A stretch of DNA of 64,000 nucleotides from positions 62,001-126,000 of the forward strand of contig JBFWXB010000005.1 in NCBI GenBank assembly GCA_050187875.1, given 5' to 3'. A program made the translations under genes and the position numbers. The notes beneath the pieces are model-generated. The model ran no database searches. It saw only the letters and a list, made by a program, of their open reading frames with translations, and was not told the origin of the DNA. Shown here one piece after another: positions 16,535-25,290 of the stretch (position 1 is its first letter; every line of letters begins with the position of its first letter). Source of the DNA: JAFKKS01 sp050187875. GTDB taxonomy: Bacteria; Pseudomonadota; Alphaproteobacteria; Rhizobiales; Xanthobacteraceae.

Positions 16535-17625
16535 AGCGGAAAGACCCGCATGTCGCGCGTGGCCCAGGACAACGACACGGGCTCTCCTCGCCCAGGCACG
16601 AGCGTCGTCTGCCGGTTCTGTGTCTTGATGGTCAGTTCGACCTCGCGCAGGCCGACCCGACAGCGCGTGACATCGCCGGCGTAGATCAACTCACGGACGC
16701 TGCCGTTGCATCGATTATGTGCGCTGCCTTCCGGCGCTCCGATAGCAAGCCGTTCGGGTCTCACGGCGGCGACAACGCGCGCGCCTTGCTCGATCCTCGA
16801 GGCGGCGATGCCAACGAAGTCCCAGCCGTCGGCGGTGCGGACCCGCACCTCTCCTTGAGAGGAGCCAACGGCAATGCCCTCGATGAAATTCTGCTCGCCG
16901 AGAAAGTCAGCCACGAAGCGCGTCGCCGGCGTTTCATAAAGATCCGCAGGCGTGCCGATCTGCTCGATGCGGCCCTGATTCATGATGGCGACGCGGTCGG
17001 ACATCGTCAACGCTTCATCCTGATCGTGCGTGACGTAGATGATCGTCACGTTGAGCGTGCGATGAATGCGCCGGATCTCGGTCTGCATATGATCGCGCAG
17101 CTTGCGATCGAGCGCGCCAAGCGGCTCATCCATCAGCAGCACGCGGGGGCGAAAGATGAGGGCGCGCGCAAGCGCCACGCGCTGCTGCTGACCGCCGGAG
17201 AGTTGCTGCGGCATGCGCGCGCCATAGCCAGGCAGGTGCACCAGGTTGAGCATCTCGTCGACAAGGCGACTGATCTCGGCTTGCGGCACGTTACGTGCGC
17301 GCAATGGGAATGCCACGTTCTCGAAAATCGTCAGATGTGGAAAGATGGCATAGTTCTGGAACACCATGCCGAGCCCGCGCCGCTGCGGGGGCAGCTTGGC
17401 GACCGAGCGGCCATCGACGCTGATCTCGCCGCGGGTCGGATAGGTGAACCCCGCGATCATCATCATCGTGGTTGTTTTCCCCGAACCGCTCGGCCCAAGG
17501 ATCGTCAGAAACTCGCCAGGCGCGACCGTTGCAGTGATGTCGTCGACCGCAGTAAAGGAGCCATAGATTTTGCAGAGACGTTCGAGACGAACTTCGGCGC
17601 CTTTCAAGCCGGCTTCGGTGGCCAT
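16531..17625 (-). CDS. ABC transporter ATP-binding protein, PotA-like
   Basis: 364-residue cytoplasmic ATPase energising the PotBC-like permease pair. Walker A is 'LGPSGSGKTTT', Q-loop 'MVFQNYAIFPHL', signature 'LSGGQQQRVALA', Walker B 'VLLMDEPLGALD' and H-loop 'YVTHDQDEAL'. The C-terminal region from about residue 240 is a TOBE domain (EQNFIEGIAV...VRPERLAIG). First gene of the minus-strand transport operon ending in the DpaA-like gene. The 262-base region upstream is shared with the divergent FAD oxidase operon. Confidence 0.88.
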   Translation of the reverse strand: MATEAGLKGAEVRLERLCKIYGSFTAVDDITATVAPGEFLTILGPSGSGKTTTMMMIAGFTYPTRGEISVDGRSVAKLPPQRRGLGMVFQNYAIFPHLTIFENVAFPLRARNVPQAEISRLVDEMLNLVHLPGYGARMPQQLSGGQQQRVALARALIFRPRVLLMDEPLGALDRKLRDHMQTEIRRIHRTLNVTIIYVTHDQDEALTMSDRVAIMNQGRIEQIGTPADLYETPATRFVADFLGEQNFIEGIAVGSSQGEVRVRTADGWDFVGIAASRIEQGARVVAAVRPERLAIGAPEGSAHNRCNGSVRELIYAGDVTRCRVGLREVELTIKTQNRQTTLVPGRGEPVSLSWATRDMRVFPL

Positions 17626-17816
17626 CTGTCGATCCGTTCCTGGTTCCCCTCATCCGTCCGCGATGTCTGTGCGAACGGCTATTTCCTGCAAAGCCGTTGA
17701 AGCCAGCGCGCTCGTTTTCCAAGACTCGGCCATAGCACACCCGATAGCGCTGTGAGGAACTCTCGCAAATCGCGAGAGGGCGCGCCCCGAAATCCGTGGC
17801 CGAGCACGGATGCCGC

Positions 17817-17845
17817 TTGAACAACTTGTGCGCTTTTGTATACAT
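17817..17845 (+). promoter_or_regulatory. FAD-oxidase operon promoter with TTGTATACA palindrome
   Basis: TTGAAC (17817-17822) and TATACA (17839-17844), 16 bases apart, form a plausible sigma-70-type promoter ending 43 bases before the ATG at 17888. The -10 box lies inside TTGTATACAT (17836-17845), whose core TGTATACA is a perfect palindrome. It matches the motif at the hyuA and comD promoters, which supports a shared repressor. The rest of the 17626-17887 divergent intergenic region shows no gene. Confidence 0.5.
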
Positions 17846-17887
17846 TGCGTTCGACAGGAGCAAGTCGACCGCAAGGCTCTCACGACG

Positions 17888-19231
17888 ATGATCTCTCCGC
17901 TCGACGATCCCAGTCCCCTGCCGCGGGCCTATGCCGACGATGCGCCGCAGGTGGTCCAGGCGGGAACGCTGGTCGGCGCAGCGGAGGCGGACGTTGCGAT
18001 TGTCGGCGGTGGCTTCACGGGCGTGTCCGCAGCTTTTCATTTGGCGCAAGGCGGCTTGCGGCCCATTCTGCTCGAAGCAAGATCGATCGGCGCCGGGGCG
18101 GCCGGCCGCAATTTCGGGCAGGTCGTTCCTTACACGAAACATTCTGAGGCACAGGTTCTCGCGCATTTCGGTGAGGAGCGCGGGCAACGCTTGATCGCGG
18201 CGGCGGCTGCGGCGCCCGATCTCGTCTTCAGTCTCATTGAGAGCTGCGCCATTTCGTGCTGGGCGGCACGGAAAGGGTTGCTGTTCGCGGCGCATACGCC
18301 GGCGGCAGAAAGCTCGCTCAGGACACGTGCCGCGTTTTGGCAGAAGCACGACGCTCCCGTGGAGATGCTGGGAGCCACCGCGACGCGCGAGCACATCGGG
18401 TCCGATCTTTATAGCGCGGCGCTTTTCGACCGACGCGGTGGCACCATCAATCCGCTGGCGTTCGTTCGCGGGCTTGCGAATGCGGCAGGGCGTCTCGGGG
18501 CGACGTTCCACGAAGGAACGCGCGTGCGCTCGCTCGATCGCGCCGGCGCCAAATGGCGGCTGCGGACGGATGAGGGAACGCTCGAGGTCAAGACAGTCCT
18601 ACTCGCCAGTGATGCCTATACCGATGGGTTCGCGCCGGCGATTCAACGCGCGATGATCCCGCTGCGGGCTTATCAAGTGGTCAGCCAGCCGCTGAGCGAG
18701 AATGTCCGCCGGACGATCCTGCCTTATGGCCAGCCGCTCACGGATACGCGGCGACTGTTTTCCGGTGTGCGGCTGCATCCGACGGGACGGCTGCATGTGA
18801 GCCTCGACGGGCCGCCCTTTCAAGCTTCAGGTGAGCCGTTCTACGCAACGGCCGTGCGCCGCGTGGCAAAACTCTATCCGCATCTCGGCGATCTCGAATG
18901 GAGCGAATCGTGGAGCGGCTGGGTCGGCATGACCGCGGACCATTATCCGCGCTTGATCAAAATGGGCCCGGACTTGTTGGGCGCGCTCGGATTCAGCGGC
19001 CGTGGTATCGCGCTTGCGACACTGTTCGGGCGTGAATTGGCGCGGCACGCGTTGGGGACGCCGGAGAGTGATCTCGTACTTCCGTTCATGCCACCGGAGC
19101 CGATCCGCGTGAAGCCCTTCTCGCGCCCGCTCGTTGGCGGACTGATCAATCTCTATCGGGTGTTGGACGGCATCGACGACCGTCGCTTGCAGCGACGCGA
19201 ACAAAGGAACACGCATGCGCTTGAAGGGTAA
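17888..19231 (+). CDS. FAD-dependent amine/amino-acid oxidoreductase (DAO family, PuuB-like)
   Basis: 447-residue flavoenzyme of the D-amino-acid-oxidase superfamily, similar in arrangement to gamma-glutamylputrescine oxidase and sarcosine-type oxidases that oxidise secondary or primary amines. The FAD dinucleotide motif is 'DVAIVGGGFTGVSAAFHLAQGG' near residue 35, followed by 'ILLEARSIGAGAAGRNFGQV'. The C-terminal flavin-contact region is 'GALGFSGRGIALATLFGREL'. I chose ATG at 17888 because the frame upstream crosses the predicted promoter. It overlaps the SDR start by 17 bases, so the two act in one operon with the PotD-like binding protein. Substrate unknown. Confidence 0.82.
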   Translation: MISPLDDPSPLPRAYADDAPQVVQAGTLVGAAEADVAIVGGGFTGVSAAFHLAQGGLRPILLEARSIGAGAAGRNFGQVVPYTKHSEAQVLAHFGEERGQRLIAAAAAAPDLVFSLIESCAISCWAARKGLLFAAHTPAAESSLRTRAAFWQKHDAPVEMLGATATREHIGSDLYSAALFDRRGGTINPLAFVRGLANAAGRLGATFHEGTRVRSLDRAGAKWRLRTDEGTLEVKTVLLASDAYTDGFAPAIQRAMIPLRAYQVVSQPLSENVRRTILPYGQPLTDTRRLFSGVRLHPTGRLHVSLDGPPFQASGEPFYATAVRRVAKLYPHLGDLEWSESWSGWVGMTADHYPRLIKMGPDLLGALGFSGRGIALATLFGRELARHALGTPESDLVLPFMPPEPIRVKPFSRPLVGGLINLYRVLDGIDDRRLQRREQRNTHALEG

Positions 19232-19979
19232 GTCGGCATTGGTGACAGGTGCGGCGCAGGGCATCGGCCTCGGCTGTGCGGCGCGGTTCGCGCGCGAGGG
19301 CGCGCGCGTTGCGCTCGTCGACATCAACGAGAAGGCGGGAGAGCAAGCCGCGAAGGCGTTGCGCGATGAAGGCGCCGATGCGTTCTTTCTGAGCTGCGAT
19401 GTTGGTCTGAAGCCGGCGGTCGACGCGACGGTTGCCGCAGCGATCAAGCGCCTCGGGCGCATCGACGTGCTTGTCAGCAATGCCGGCATCAACCGGCGCG
19501 CCGATTTCCTCGACTTCAGCGAGGAGGATTTCGATCTCGTCATCCGCACGAATTTGAAATCCGTGTTTCTGTTCGGCCAGGCCGTCGGCCGGCACATGGT
19601 CGATCAAGGCGGCGGCTCGATCGTCAATATGGCATCGACCAGCGTGCAGATGACGATGCCGACGATACCGGCCTATGCGGCGTCGAAAGGCGGCATCGCG
19701 TCGTTGACGGTGGCGATGTCGCTCAGCCTTGCGCCACGGCGCGTGAGGGTCAACGCGATCGGTCCGGGGACGATCGCGACCGAGCTGACCCGCGGTCAAT
19801 TGCTGAACGATCCAGCGACGAAACAACGCATCCTTTCGCGAACGCCGCTCGGCCGCGTCGGCGAGCCTGACGATGTGGCTGGCGTCGCTCTATTTCTGGC
19901 CAGTGACGATTCCGCCTACGTCACCGGCCAGACGATCTATGTCGAGGGCGGGCGCTTTGGACTTAATTACACGCTTTGA
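19215..19979 (+). CDS. SDR family NAD(P)-dependent oxidoreductase (FabG-like)
   Basis: 254-residue classical short-chain dehydrogenase. The cofactor motif is 'ALVTGAAQGIGLGCA' at residue 8, followed by Asp at the end of strand 2 (LVDINEKAG, favouring NAD). 'SNAGI' stabilises the core, and the catalytic Ser and Tyr-x3-Lys are in 'MASTSVQ' and 'YAASKGGIA'. The C-terminus is 'GGRFGLNYTL'. It is a close paralogue of the SDR at 51863-52642, with the same unusual 'MTMPTI' segment and 'GLNYT' end. Translationally coupled to the FAD oxidase, it probably oxidises an alcohol intermediate of the same pathway. Confidence 0.88.
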   Translation: MRLKGKSALVTGAAQGIGLGCAARFAREGARVALVDINEKAGEQAAKALRDEGADAFFLSCDVGLKPAVDATVAAAIKRLGRIDVLVSNAGINRRADFLDFSEEDFDLVIRTNLKSVFLFGQAVGRHMVDQGGGSIVNMASTSVQMTMPTIPAYAASKGGIASLTVAMSLSLAPRRVRVNAIGPGTIATELTRGQLLNDPATKQRILSRTPLGRVGEPDDVAGVALFLASDDSAYVTGQTIYVEGGRFGLNYTL

Positions 19980-20026
19980 CCTTTTCGCGAGGCTGCGCCT
20001 CGCCACTAACGATGAGGGAGACGACG

Positions 20027-21124
20027 ATGAGCGCAACATGGACACGAGACCTGAACCGCCTGCGGCCGACTCGACGCCACGTGCTGGGCGGCGCGGCGGC
20101 CTTCGTGGCGACCGCTCCCGCCTTGATCGGAACCAAGGCGCGGGCCGCAGAGCAGGTGGTCGTGCGCACTTCCGGCGGCGCCTATGCGGATTCGATCACA
20201 CCGACGATCTATGAGCCGTTCACGAAAGAGACCGGCATCGAGGTCGTGCAGGTCCCGTCGACGATCGGAAAGCTCTACGCCATGTTCCGGTCGGGCAATA
20301 TCGAGCTCGACGTCATCAATACGGACCAGGTCGTCCTGCTCGGTCTGCAGCGCGAAGGCGCACTGGCCGATCTTGACTACGCCTCGTGGAAATTCTCAGA
20401 CCCCGCGCAGATCGATAAGGCTGTGAAGCTGCCTCACTTCGCCGGCCACCTCTATTTCTCGTGGGTACTCACCTACAATCGTGAGGTCTTCCCGGACGGG
20501 AAACATCCGCACTCCTGGGCCGAGTTCTGGGACGCCAAGCGTTTCCCCGGTCCGCGCACCTTGCCCGACCTCGCGTCAGGTCAGCCGCCGCTCGAATTCG
20601 CGTTGCTGGCGGACGGGGTGCCGAAGGACAAGATCTATCCGCTCGACCTCAATCGCGCTTTCAAGTCGCTCGATCGCATTCGGCCTGCGGTGAAGAAATT
20701 CTGGGACACGGGCGCGCTGTCGGCGGAACTCTTGACTTCAAAAGAGGCCGTGCTTGGCGCGCTCTGGAATGCGCGCGTCCAGCCGATCATCGACGCCGGC
20801 GGGCCGATCTCGATCGAGTGGAATGAAAGTATGTATACTTGCATGGGCTATTCGATCTTCAAGGGCGCAAAGAACATGAAGAATGCGCAGCGCCTCATCG
20901 ATTTCGCCATGCAGCCGAAGAATCTGGCGGCCTTTCTGAGCCGCTATCCCTACGGCCCTGCGGTGTCCAAGGCGCTCGATTTCATGTCGCCCGACGCGCT
21001 GTCGCGTCTGCCGACAACGCCCGAGCGGCGCGAAAAAGCCTTGGCGCTCGACATCGTGTGGTGGGAGGATAACCGCAAAGCCGTGAGCGACCGCTGGTCC
21101 AAATGGCTTCTCAATCGGGCCTGA
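20027..21124 (+). CDS. ABC transporter substrate-binding protein, PotD/PotF-like, Tat-exported
   Basis: 365-residue periplasmic solute-binding protein of the spermidine/putrescine type. The N-terminus has a twin-arginine signal (TRRHVLGGAAAFVATAPALI, cleavage near KARA-AE), and the mature part starts 'QVVVRTSGGAYADSITPTIYEPF'. ATG at 20027 is preferred over 20012 because GAGGGAG (20014-20020) is an ideal ribosome-binding site six bases ahead. It lies between the SDR and a PotA-like ATPase. By type it could serve the orphan PotABC genes at 14886-17625 or the adjacent ATPase and fused permease. Confidence 0.85.
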   Translation: MSATWTRDLNRLRPTRRHVLGGAAAFVATAPALIGTKARAAEQVVVRTSGGAYADSITPTIYEPFTKETGIEVVQVPSTIGKLYAMFRSGNIELDVINTDQVVLLGLQREGALADLDYASWKFSDPAQIDKAVKLPHFAGHLYFSWVLTYNREVFPDGKHPHSWAEFWDAKRFPGPRTLPDLASGQPPLEFALLADGVPKDKIYPLDLNRAFKSLDRIRPAVKKFWDTGALSAELLTSKEAVLGALWNARVQPIIDAGGPISIEWNESMYTCMGYSIFKGAKNMKNAQRLIDFAMQPKNLAAFLSRYPYGPAVSKALDFMSPDALSRLPTTPERREKALALDIVWWEDNRKAVSDRWSKWLLNRA

Positions 21125-21182
21125 GCGCACGGCTGCATCCTCGGCAGCCATTGAGTGACGGATAGGCGACCGCGGAGGATGG

Positions 21183-22286
21183 ATGGCGGTTAAGTGTCAA
21201 CTAGAGGGGGTGTCCAAGCGGTTCGGCGCCTTCCTCGCGGTCGACAACGTCTCACTGAATATTGAGGACGGTGAGTTCGTCGTGATCCTCGGGCCGAGCG
21301 GCTGTGGGAAGACCACGACGCTCCGCCTGATCGCCGGCCTCGAAACCCCAAGCTCTGGGACGATCGCGATTGACGATCATCTCGTTTCCGCTCCGGCGCA
21401 GGACCTGTTCGTCCGGCCGGAGCGGCGCGGGATCGGTATGGTGTTTCAGTCCTACGCGATCTGGCCGCATATGAGCGTGTTCGAGAATGTGGCCTATCCG
21501 CTTCGCGTACGGCGCATCCGCGGGCCAGCCCTGAAGGAGAAAGTCAACGCCGCTCTCGAGGTCGTCGGACTTGTGGGTGAGGTTCAGCGTCCGGCGACGG
21601 CGCTCTCGGGCGGCCAGATGCAGCGCGTGGCGCTCGCCCGCGCGTTAGTCGCGGATCCAACCCTCCTGCTCTTTGATGAGCCGCTTTCCAACCTCGATCT
21701 GAAATTGCGAGAACGACTACGTGTAGAGCTCAAGGAGCTGCAACAGCGGACTGGGCTGACCAGCATCTACGTCACGCACGACCAGACCGAGGCGGTCGAG
21801 CTCGCGGACCGGATCGTAGTCATGCAAGGAGGCCGGATCGTCCAGGCCGGACCGCCGACCGAGCTCTATCGCAATCCCCGCGCGCGGTTCGTTGCCGAAT
21901 TCATCTCCTCGGCCAATATCTTTGAAGCGCGCGTCGTCGGACCGGAGGGCGAGGACGCGGCGCGGGTGCGCACGGCCGACGGACGAGAGTTGACGGCAAG
22001 GACAGAGAGAGCCGTCAACGCGGGCGAGACGGTCGACGTGATCGTCCATCCGGAAGATTGCTCGCTTGTCGATTCAAGCGACGGCGATGACGAGGCGTTT
22101 CTGGTCCGCATGCTGCGCCGACGCTTCCAGGGCACGGCGACGCGCTACACCGTCAGCTGGAACGGGGAACCGTTCGATATCGTCGCCCAGGGAACCGAGC
22201 CGCTCGTGCCGCAAGGCGTCGAGGCTCGGCTGCGCATCGCCCGGGGCCGTGCGCGCATCATCCCGCGGGCGAGCGGGCGCCAATGA
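21183..22286 (+). CDS. ABC transporter ATP-binding protein (FbpC/PotA-like)
   Basis: 367-residue ATPase. Walker A 'LGPSGCGKTTT', Q-loop 'MVFQSYAIWPHM', signature 'LSGGQMQRVALA', Walker B 'LLLFDEPLSNLD' and H-loop 'YVTHDQTEAV', followed by a C-terminal TOBE region from about residue 240. GGAGGAT (21174-21180) just before the ATG is its ribosome-binding site. The stop overlaps the start of the fused permease (ATGA at 22283), so it energises that permease. The 'FQSYAIWPHM' variant is common in iron(III)- and 2-aminoethylphosphonate-type systems. Confidence 0.87.
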   Translation: MAVKCQLEGVSKRFGAFLAVDNVSLNIEDGEFVVILGPSGCGKTTTLRLIAGLETPSSGTIAIDDHLVSAPAQDLFVRPERRGIGMVFQSYAIWPHMSVFENVAYPLRVRRIRGPALKEKVNAALEVVGLVGEVQRPATALSGGQMQRVALARALVADPTLLLFDEPLSNLDLKLRERLRVELKELQQRTGLTSIYVTHDQTEAVELADRIVVMQGGRIVQAGPPTELYRNPRARFVAEFISSANIFEARVVGPEGEDAARVRTADGRELTARTERAVNAGETVDVIVHPEDCSLVDSSDGDDEAFLVRMLRRRFQGTATRYTVSWNGEPFDIVAQGTEPLVPQGVEARLRIARGRARIIPRASGRQ

Positions 22287-24025
22287 TGGCGGTCGCGGCG
22301 TCGGATCGTAGCGGCTCCGGCCGCCTCGCCGGCAAGATGCTGGTCCTCGGCCTCGCCGTCATTCTCATCGTCTTGATCGTGCTGCCGATCGGCGTCCTGC
22401 TGCTCGGCTCCTTCTTGTCGGAGCCGCCGCGCGCACTTCAATTCAATTGGTCCGGCTTCACGCTGCTCAATTACGTGGCCGTCCTGACGGATGCGGATTT
22501 CCTTCCGCTGCTCTTCACGACAATCGGCGTTGCGCTCGTCGGTACGGTCGGGGCGTTGATCATCGGCACAGGCCTCGCGTGGCTTGCGGTGCGCACGGAC
22601 GTGCCCGGCCAACGGGTCATTGAAGCCGTCGCCGTCATGCCGATGTTCGTGCCGCCGCTGGTTGGCGCCTTTGCCTGGGACATTCTGGGGTCTCCGCGCA
22701 GCGGCATCATCAATATCTTTCTGCGCGCGGCGGGCCTTCCGCCCTTCGTCAACATCTATTCGTTCTACGGCGTCGGCTTCGTCTTCGCGATCTACTACGC
22801 GCCCTATGTCTATCTCTTCGTAGCTTCTGCGTTGCGCAACATGGACGCCTCGCTCGAGGAAGCCTCGGCGATGTCGGGCGCCGGCCGGCTGCGAACGGTT
22901 TTGCGCATCACGCTTCCACTGATTTCGCCCGCGCTCATGTCCGCCGGGCTTCTTGTCTTCGTGCTGCTGATCGAGCTCTTCTCGATCCCGGCCGTTCTCG
23001 GCGAGCCGGGCAATGTTCACGTCGTGTCCGTGCAAATCTGGGCGCTGATCGGGTTTACGCCGCCGAAGGTCAATCAGGCTTCCGCGCTCGGCGTGCTGCT
23101 GTTGGCCGTGACGATAACGCTCGTTCTGATCCAGAACCGCATTCTCGCGAAACGCAGCTTCGTCACAGTGGCCGGAAAGGGTCTCAAGCCGAAGCGCATC
23201 GAGCTTGGAGGCGCGCGCCTGCCGTTTGCCGCCGCGGGCTTCCTCTATCTCGTTGTCGTCGTCTTTCTGCCTTACGCCGCATTGATCTTCATCGCGCTGC
23301 GTAAGAGCCTTTTTTATTCGTCGGTCACGGCGATGGCGAATCCGTCGCAATTCTCAACCGACCAGTTTGCCGCTGCGTTCGGCAATCCCGTTGTCTGGCA
23401 ATCCTTCACGAACTCTTTGATCGTCTCATTCGTGACCGTGATCTTGGGCGGCATCCTCTATTTCGCCGTCGCTTACATCGTGCATCGCACCCAGCTCGCG
23501 GGCCGTCGTGCGCTCGACGTCATCACCGTTTTGCCGATCGCAATCCCCGGCCTCATCATCGGGCTTGGCTATCTATGGGCATGGATCAGCCTGCCGGTCG
23601 GGCTCTATGGGACATTGTGGATCATCATTTTCGCCTATGTTTCGCAGTTCTCGCCGCAGGGCGTGCGAACGATCGCGAGTTCGCTGATGCAGATTCACAA
23701 AGAGCTCGAGGAAGGCTCGCGGGTGTGTGGCGCGGGCTTTTTCTATACGCTGCGGCGCGTGGTTATCCCGCTGGCCTGGCCGGGCATCCTCGCTTCGATG
23801 ACGCTGCTGCTCGTGCTTTCGTTTCGCGAGCTGGCGACGGCGCTGTTCCTTTACACGTCGACCACGCAAGTCTTTTCGCTCACTATGTTCGACTATTGGC
23901 TGCGCGGGTCGACCAGTCTGGTCGCCGTGATGGCGCTTGTGCAAACCGCCGTGCTGCTGATCTTCGTCGTCGCCGGTCAGAGTGTGCGGCGTGAGCGCAC
24001 GGCTTATGCACTGCCGTCGTCGTGA
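22283..24025 (+). CDS. ABC transporter permease, two fused permease domains (FbpB-like)
   Basis: 580-residue inner-membrane protein made of two tandem permease domains (about residues 15-290 and 310-575), roughly twelve membrane segments in all. Each domain carries an EAA loop: 'LEEASAMSGAGRLRTVLRITLP' near residue 190 and 'LEEGSRVCGAGFFYTLRRVVIP' near 475. This fused form is typical of FbpB/PhnU-type importers for ferric iron or small organic anions. ATGA-coupled to the ATPase upstream and followed by a matching binding protein at 24100. A complete importer is therefore encoded by 21183-25167. Confidence 0.87.
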   Translation: MMAVAASDRSGSGRLAGKMLVLGLAVILIVLIVLPIGVLLLGSFLSEPPRALQFNWSGFTLLNYVAVLTDADFLPLLFTTIGVALVGTVGALIIGTGLAWLAVRTDVPGQRVIEAVAVMPMFVPPLVGAFAWDILGSPRSGIINIFLRAAGLPPFVNIYSFYGVGFVFAIYYAPYVYLFVASALRNMDASLEEASAMSGAGRLRTVLRITLPLISPALMSAGLLVFVLLIELFSIPAVLGEPGNVHVVSVQIWALIGFTPPKVNQASALGVLLLAVTITLVLIQNRILAKRSFVTVAGKGLKPKRIELGGARLPFAAAGFLYLVVVVFLPYAALIFIALRKSLFYSSVTAMANPSQFSTDQFAAAFGNPVVWQSFTNSLIVSFVTVILGGILYFAVAYIVHRTQLAGRRALDVITVLPIAIPGLIIGLGYLWAWISLPVGLYGTLWIIIFAYVSQFSPQGVRTIASSLMQIHKELEEGSRVCGAGFFYTLRRVVIPLAWPGILASMTLLLVLSFRELATALFLYTSTTQVFSLTMFDYWLRGSTSLVAVMALVQTAVLLIFVVAGQSVRRERTAYALPSS

Positions 24026-24099
24026 CCGGACAACGAATTCAAAAACGGCCGCGCTGAAAGCGAGCTTGCGCGGTCAACGTCAATCGCGGGAGGAAGCAA

Positions 24100-25167
24100 A
24101 TGAAGGCGAATGGGTTCAAGACGTCGATCGCTGCGACCATTGCGGTCATGGCCGCTGCTACCACAGCGCTCGCACAGACCTTGCCAAATCCGGTGGTCGA
24201 TGGTGAGACGATCGGCACGCCGGAGCTTGTCAAAGCGGCCTGCGCCGAAGGGCAGGTCATCTACTTCACTGCGCAGAGCGCCGCGGACGAACAGGCCATC
24301 ATCGCGCCCTTCGAAAAGCAATTTTCGTGCATCAAGGTGTCAATCATCAGTGCCGTGACCGGACGCCTTTACGAACGCATCACGACAGAGGCGGCGGCCG
24401 GAAAAGTCCAAGGTGATATCGCCACGATCACCGACGAGGCGCTGACGGACAAATTGATCAAGGCCAAGCTCGTCCGCGAATGGACGCCGCCGGAAGCGGC
24501 CAAGTATCCCCCAACCTCGCAAGTCAAAGGATGGTGGTACGCAGCGTCCGGATCGCTCATGTACCCGTTCTACAATACGCAGACCGTGACGGCTGCCGAG
24601 GCGCCGAAGACGTGGGAGGACCTGATCGATCCGAAGTGGAAGGACAAGATCGCGACATCGCCGATCACCATCGGTGGCACCGCCTGGATGCAATATGCCT
24701 TCATGCTCGAGAAGTTTGGGAAGGAGTACATCCAGAAGTTCGTCGCTCAGCAGCCAAAGCTTTTCACGGCATACAATCCTGCAGTGATGTCGGTCGCGCG
24801 CGGCGAAACCGTCATCGGCATATCGGCCGCGTTGAACGAATTTCCGCTGCGCGTGTCGCAAGGGGCGCCGACGAAGCCGATCTTCCCGGATCAGGGCGTG
24901 CCGTTCACTAACTATCCGATGCTTCTGCTGGCGGGCTCGCCACATCCCCATGCAGCCGAACTGTTCGGCAACTGGTATCTGTCGAAGCAAGGGCAAGCGA
25001 GTCTGGTCAAGGTGCGCGGCGCCTATTCGGCGAGAAGCGACGTCGCCCCGGCGCCAGGCAATCCTTCGTTGAGTGAGGTCAAGCCCTGGAATCCCGGGCA
25101 CGACTTCATCATCAAAAACCACGATAAGGTCATGCAAGAGGTGTCGGAGATATTCGGCCGGCGCTGA
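24100..25167 (+). CDS. ABC transporter substrate-binding protein, FbpA/FutA/AfuA-type
   Basis: 355-residue periplasmic binding protein with a Sec signal peptide (TSIAATIAVMAAATTALA-QT). The mature region has 'GQVIYFTAQSAADEQAIIAPFEKQF' and 'VTGRLYERITTEAAAGKVQGDI', typical of iron(III)-type solute-binding proteins that in many soil bacteria bind organic ligands instead. The Tyr pair used for ferric binding in true FbpA is not evident, so an organic substrate is likely (inference). GGGAGGAAG precedes the ATG. It directly follows the fused permease it most likely serves. Confidence 0.85.
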   Translation: MKANGFKTSIAATIAVMAAATTALAQTLPNPVVDGETIGTPELVKAACAEGQVIYFTAQSAADEQAIIAPFEKQFSCIKVSIISAVTGRLYERITTEAAAGKVQGDIATITDEALTDKLIKAKLVREWTPPEAAKYPPTSQVKGWWYAASGSLMYPFYNTQTVTAAEAPKTWEDLIDPKWKDKIATSPITIGGTAWMQYAFMLEKFGKEYIQKFVAQQPKLFTAYNPAVMSVARGETVIGISAALNEFPLRVSQGAPTKPIFPDQGVPFTNYPMLLLAGSPHPHAAELFGNWYLSKQGQASLVKVRGAYSARSDVAPAPGNPSLSEVKPWNPGHDFIIKNHDKVMQEVSEIFGRR

Positions 25168-25214
25168 GCCTTTTTGTATCTCGGGGTTGACGCAACCGCC
25201 GACGTTGCAGCATT

Positions 25215-25252
25215 TGACGCGAGATGCGGTCTAGCTGGATCGCCTCGCGTCA
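25215..25252. repeat. 9-bp perfect inverted repeat before the tartrate-type dehydrogenase
   Basis: TGACGCGAG (25215-25223) and CTCGCGTCA (25244-25252) are exact inverted copies with a 20-base spacer, ending 38 bases before the dehydrogenase ATG. It could fold as a terminator-like hairpin after the binding-protein gene, but it has no T-run. It could equally be a two-site operator for the downstream gene. The rest of the 25168-25290 interval shows no gene. Confidence 0.5.
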
Positions 25253-25290
25253 CGCTTCTATTCGTGCATTGCAGTCAGTCGGGAGTTTTC

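Noticed and set aside
20827..20840. Palindrome AAGTATGTATACTT resembling the TTGTATAC operator
   Set aside because: It lies well inside the PotD-like coding sequence and encodes conserved-looking residues, with no promoter at this position.
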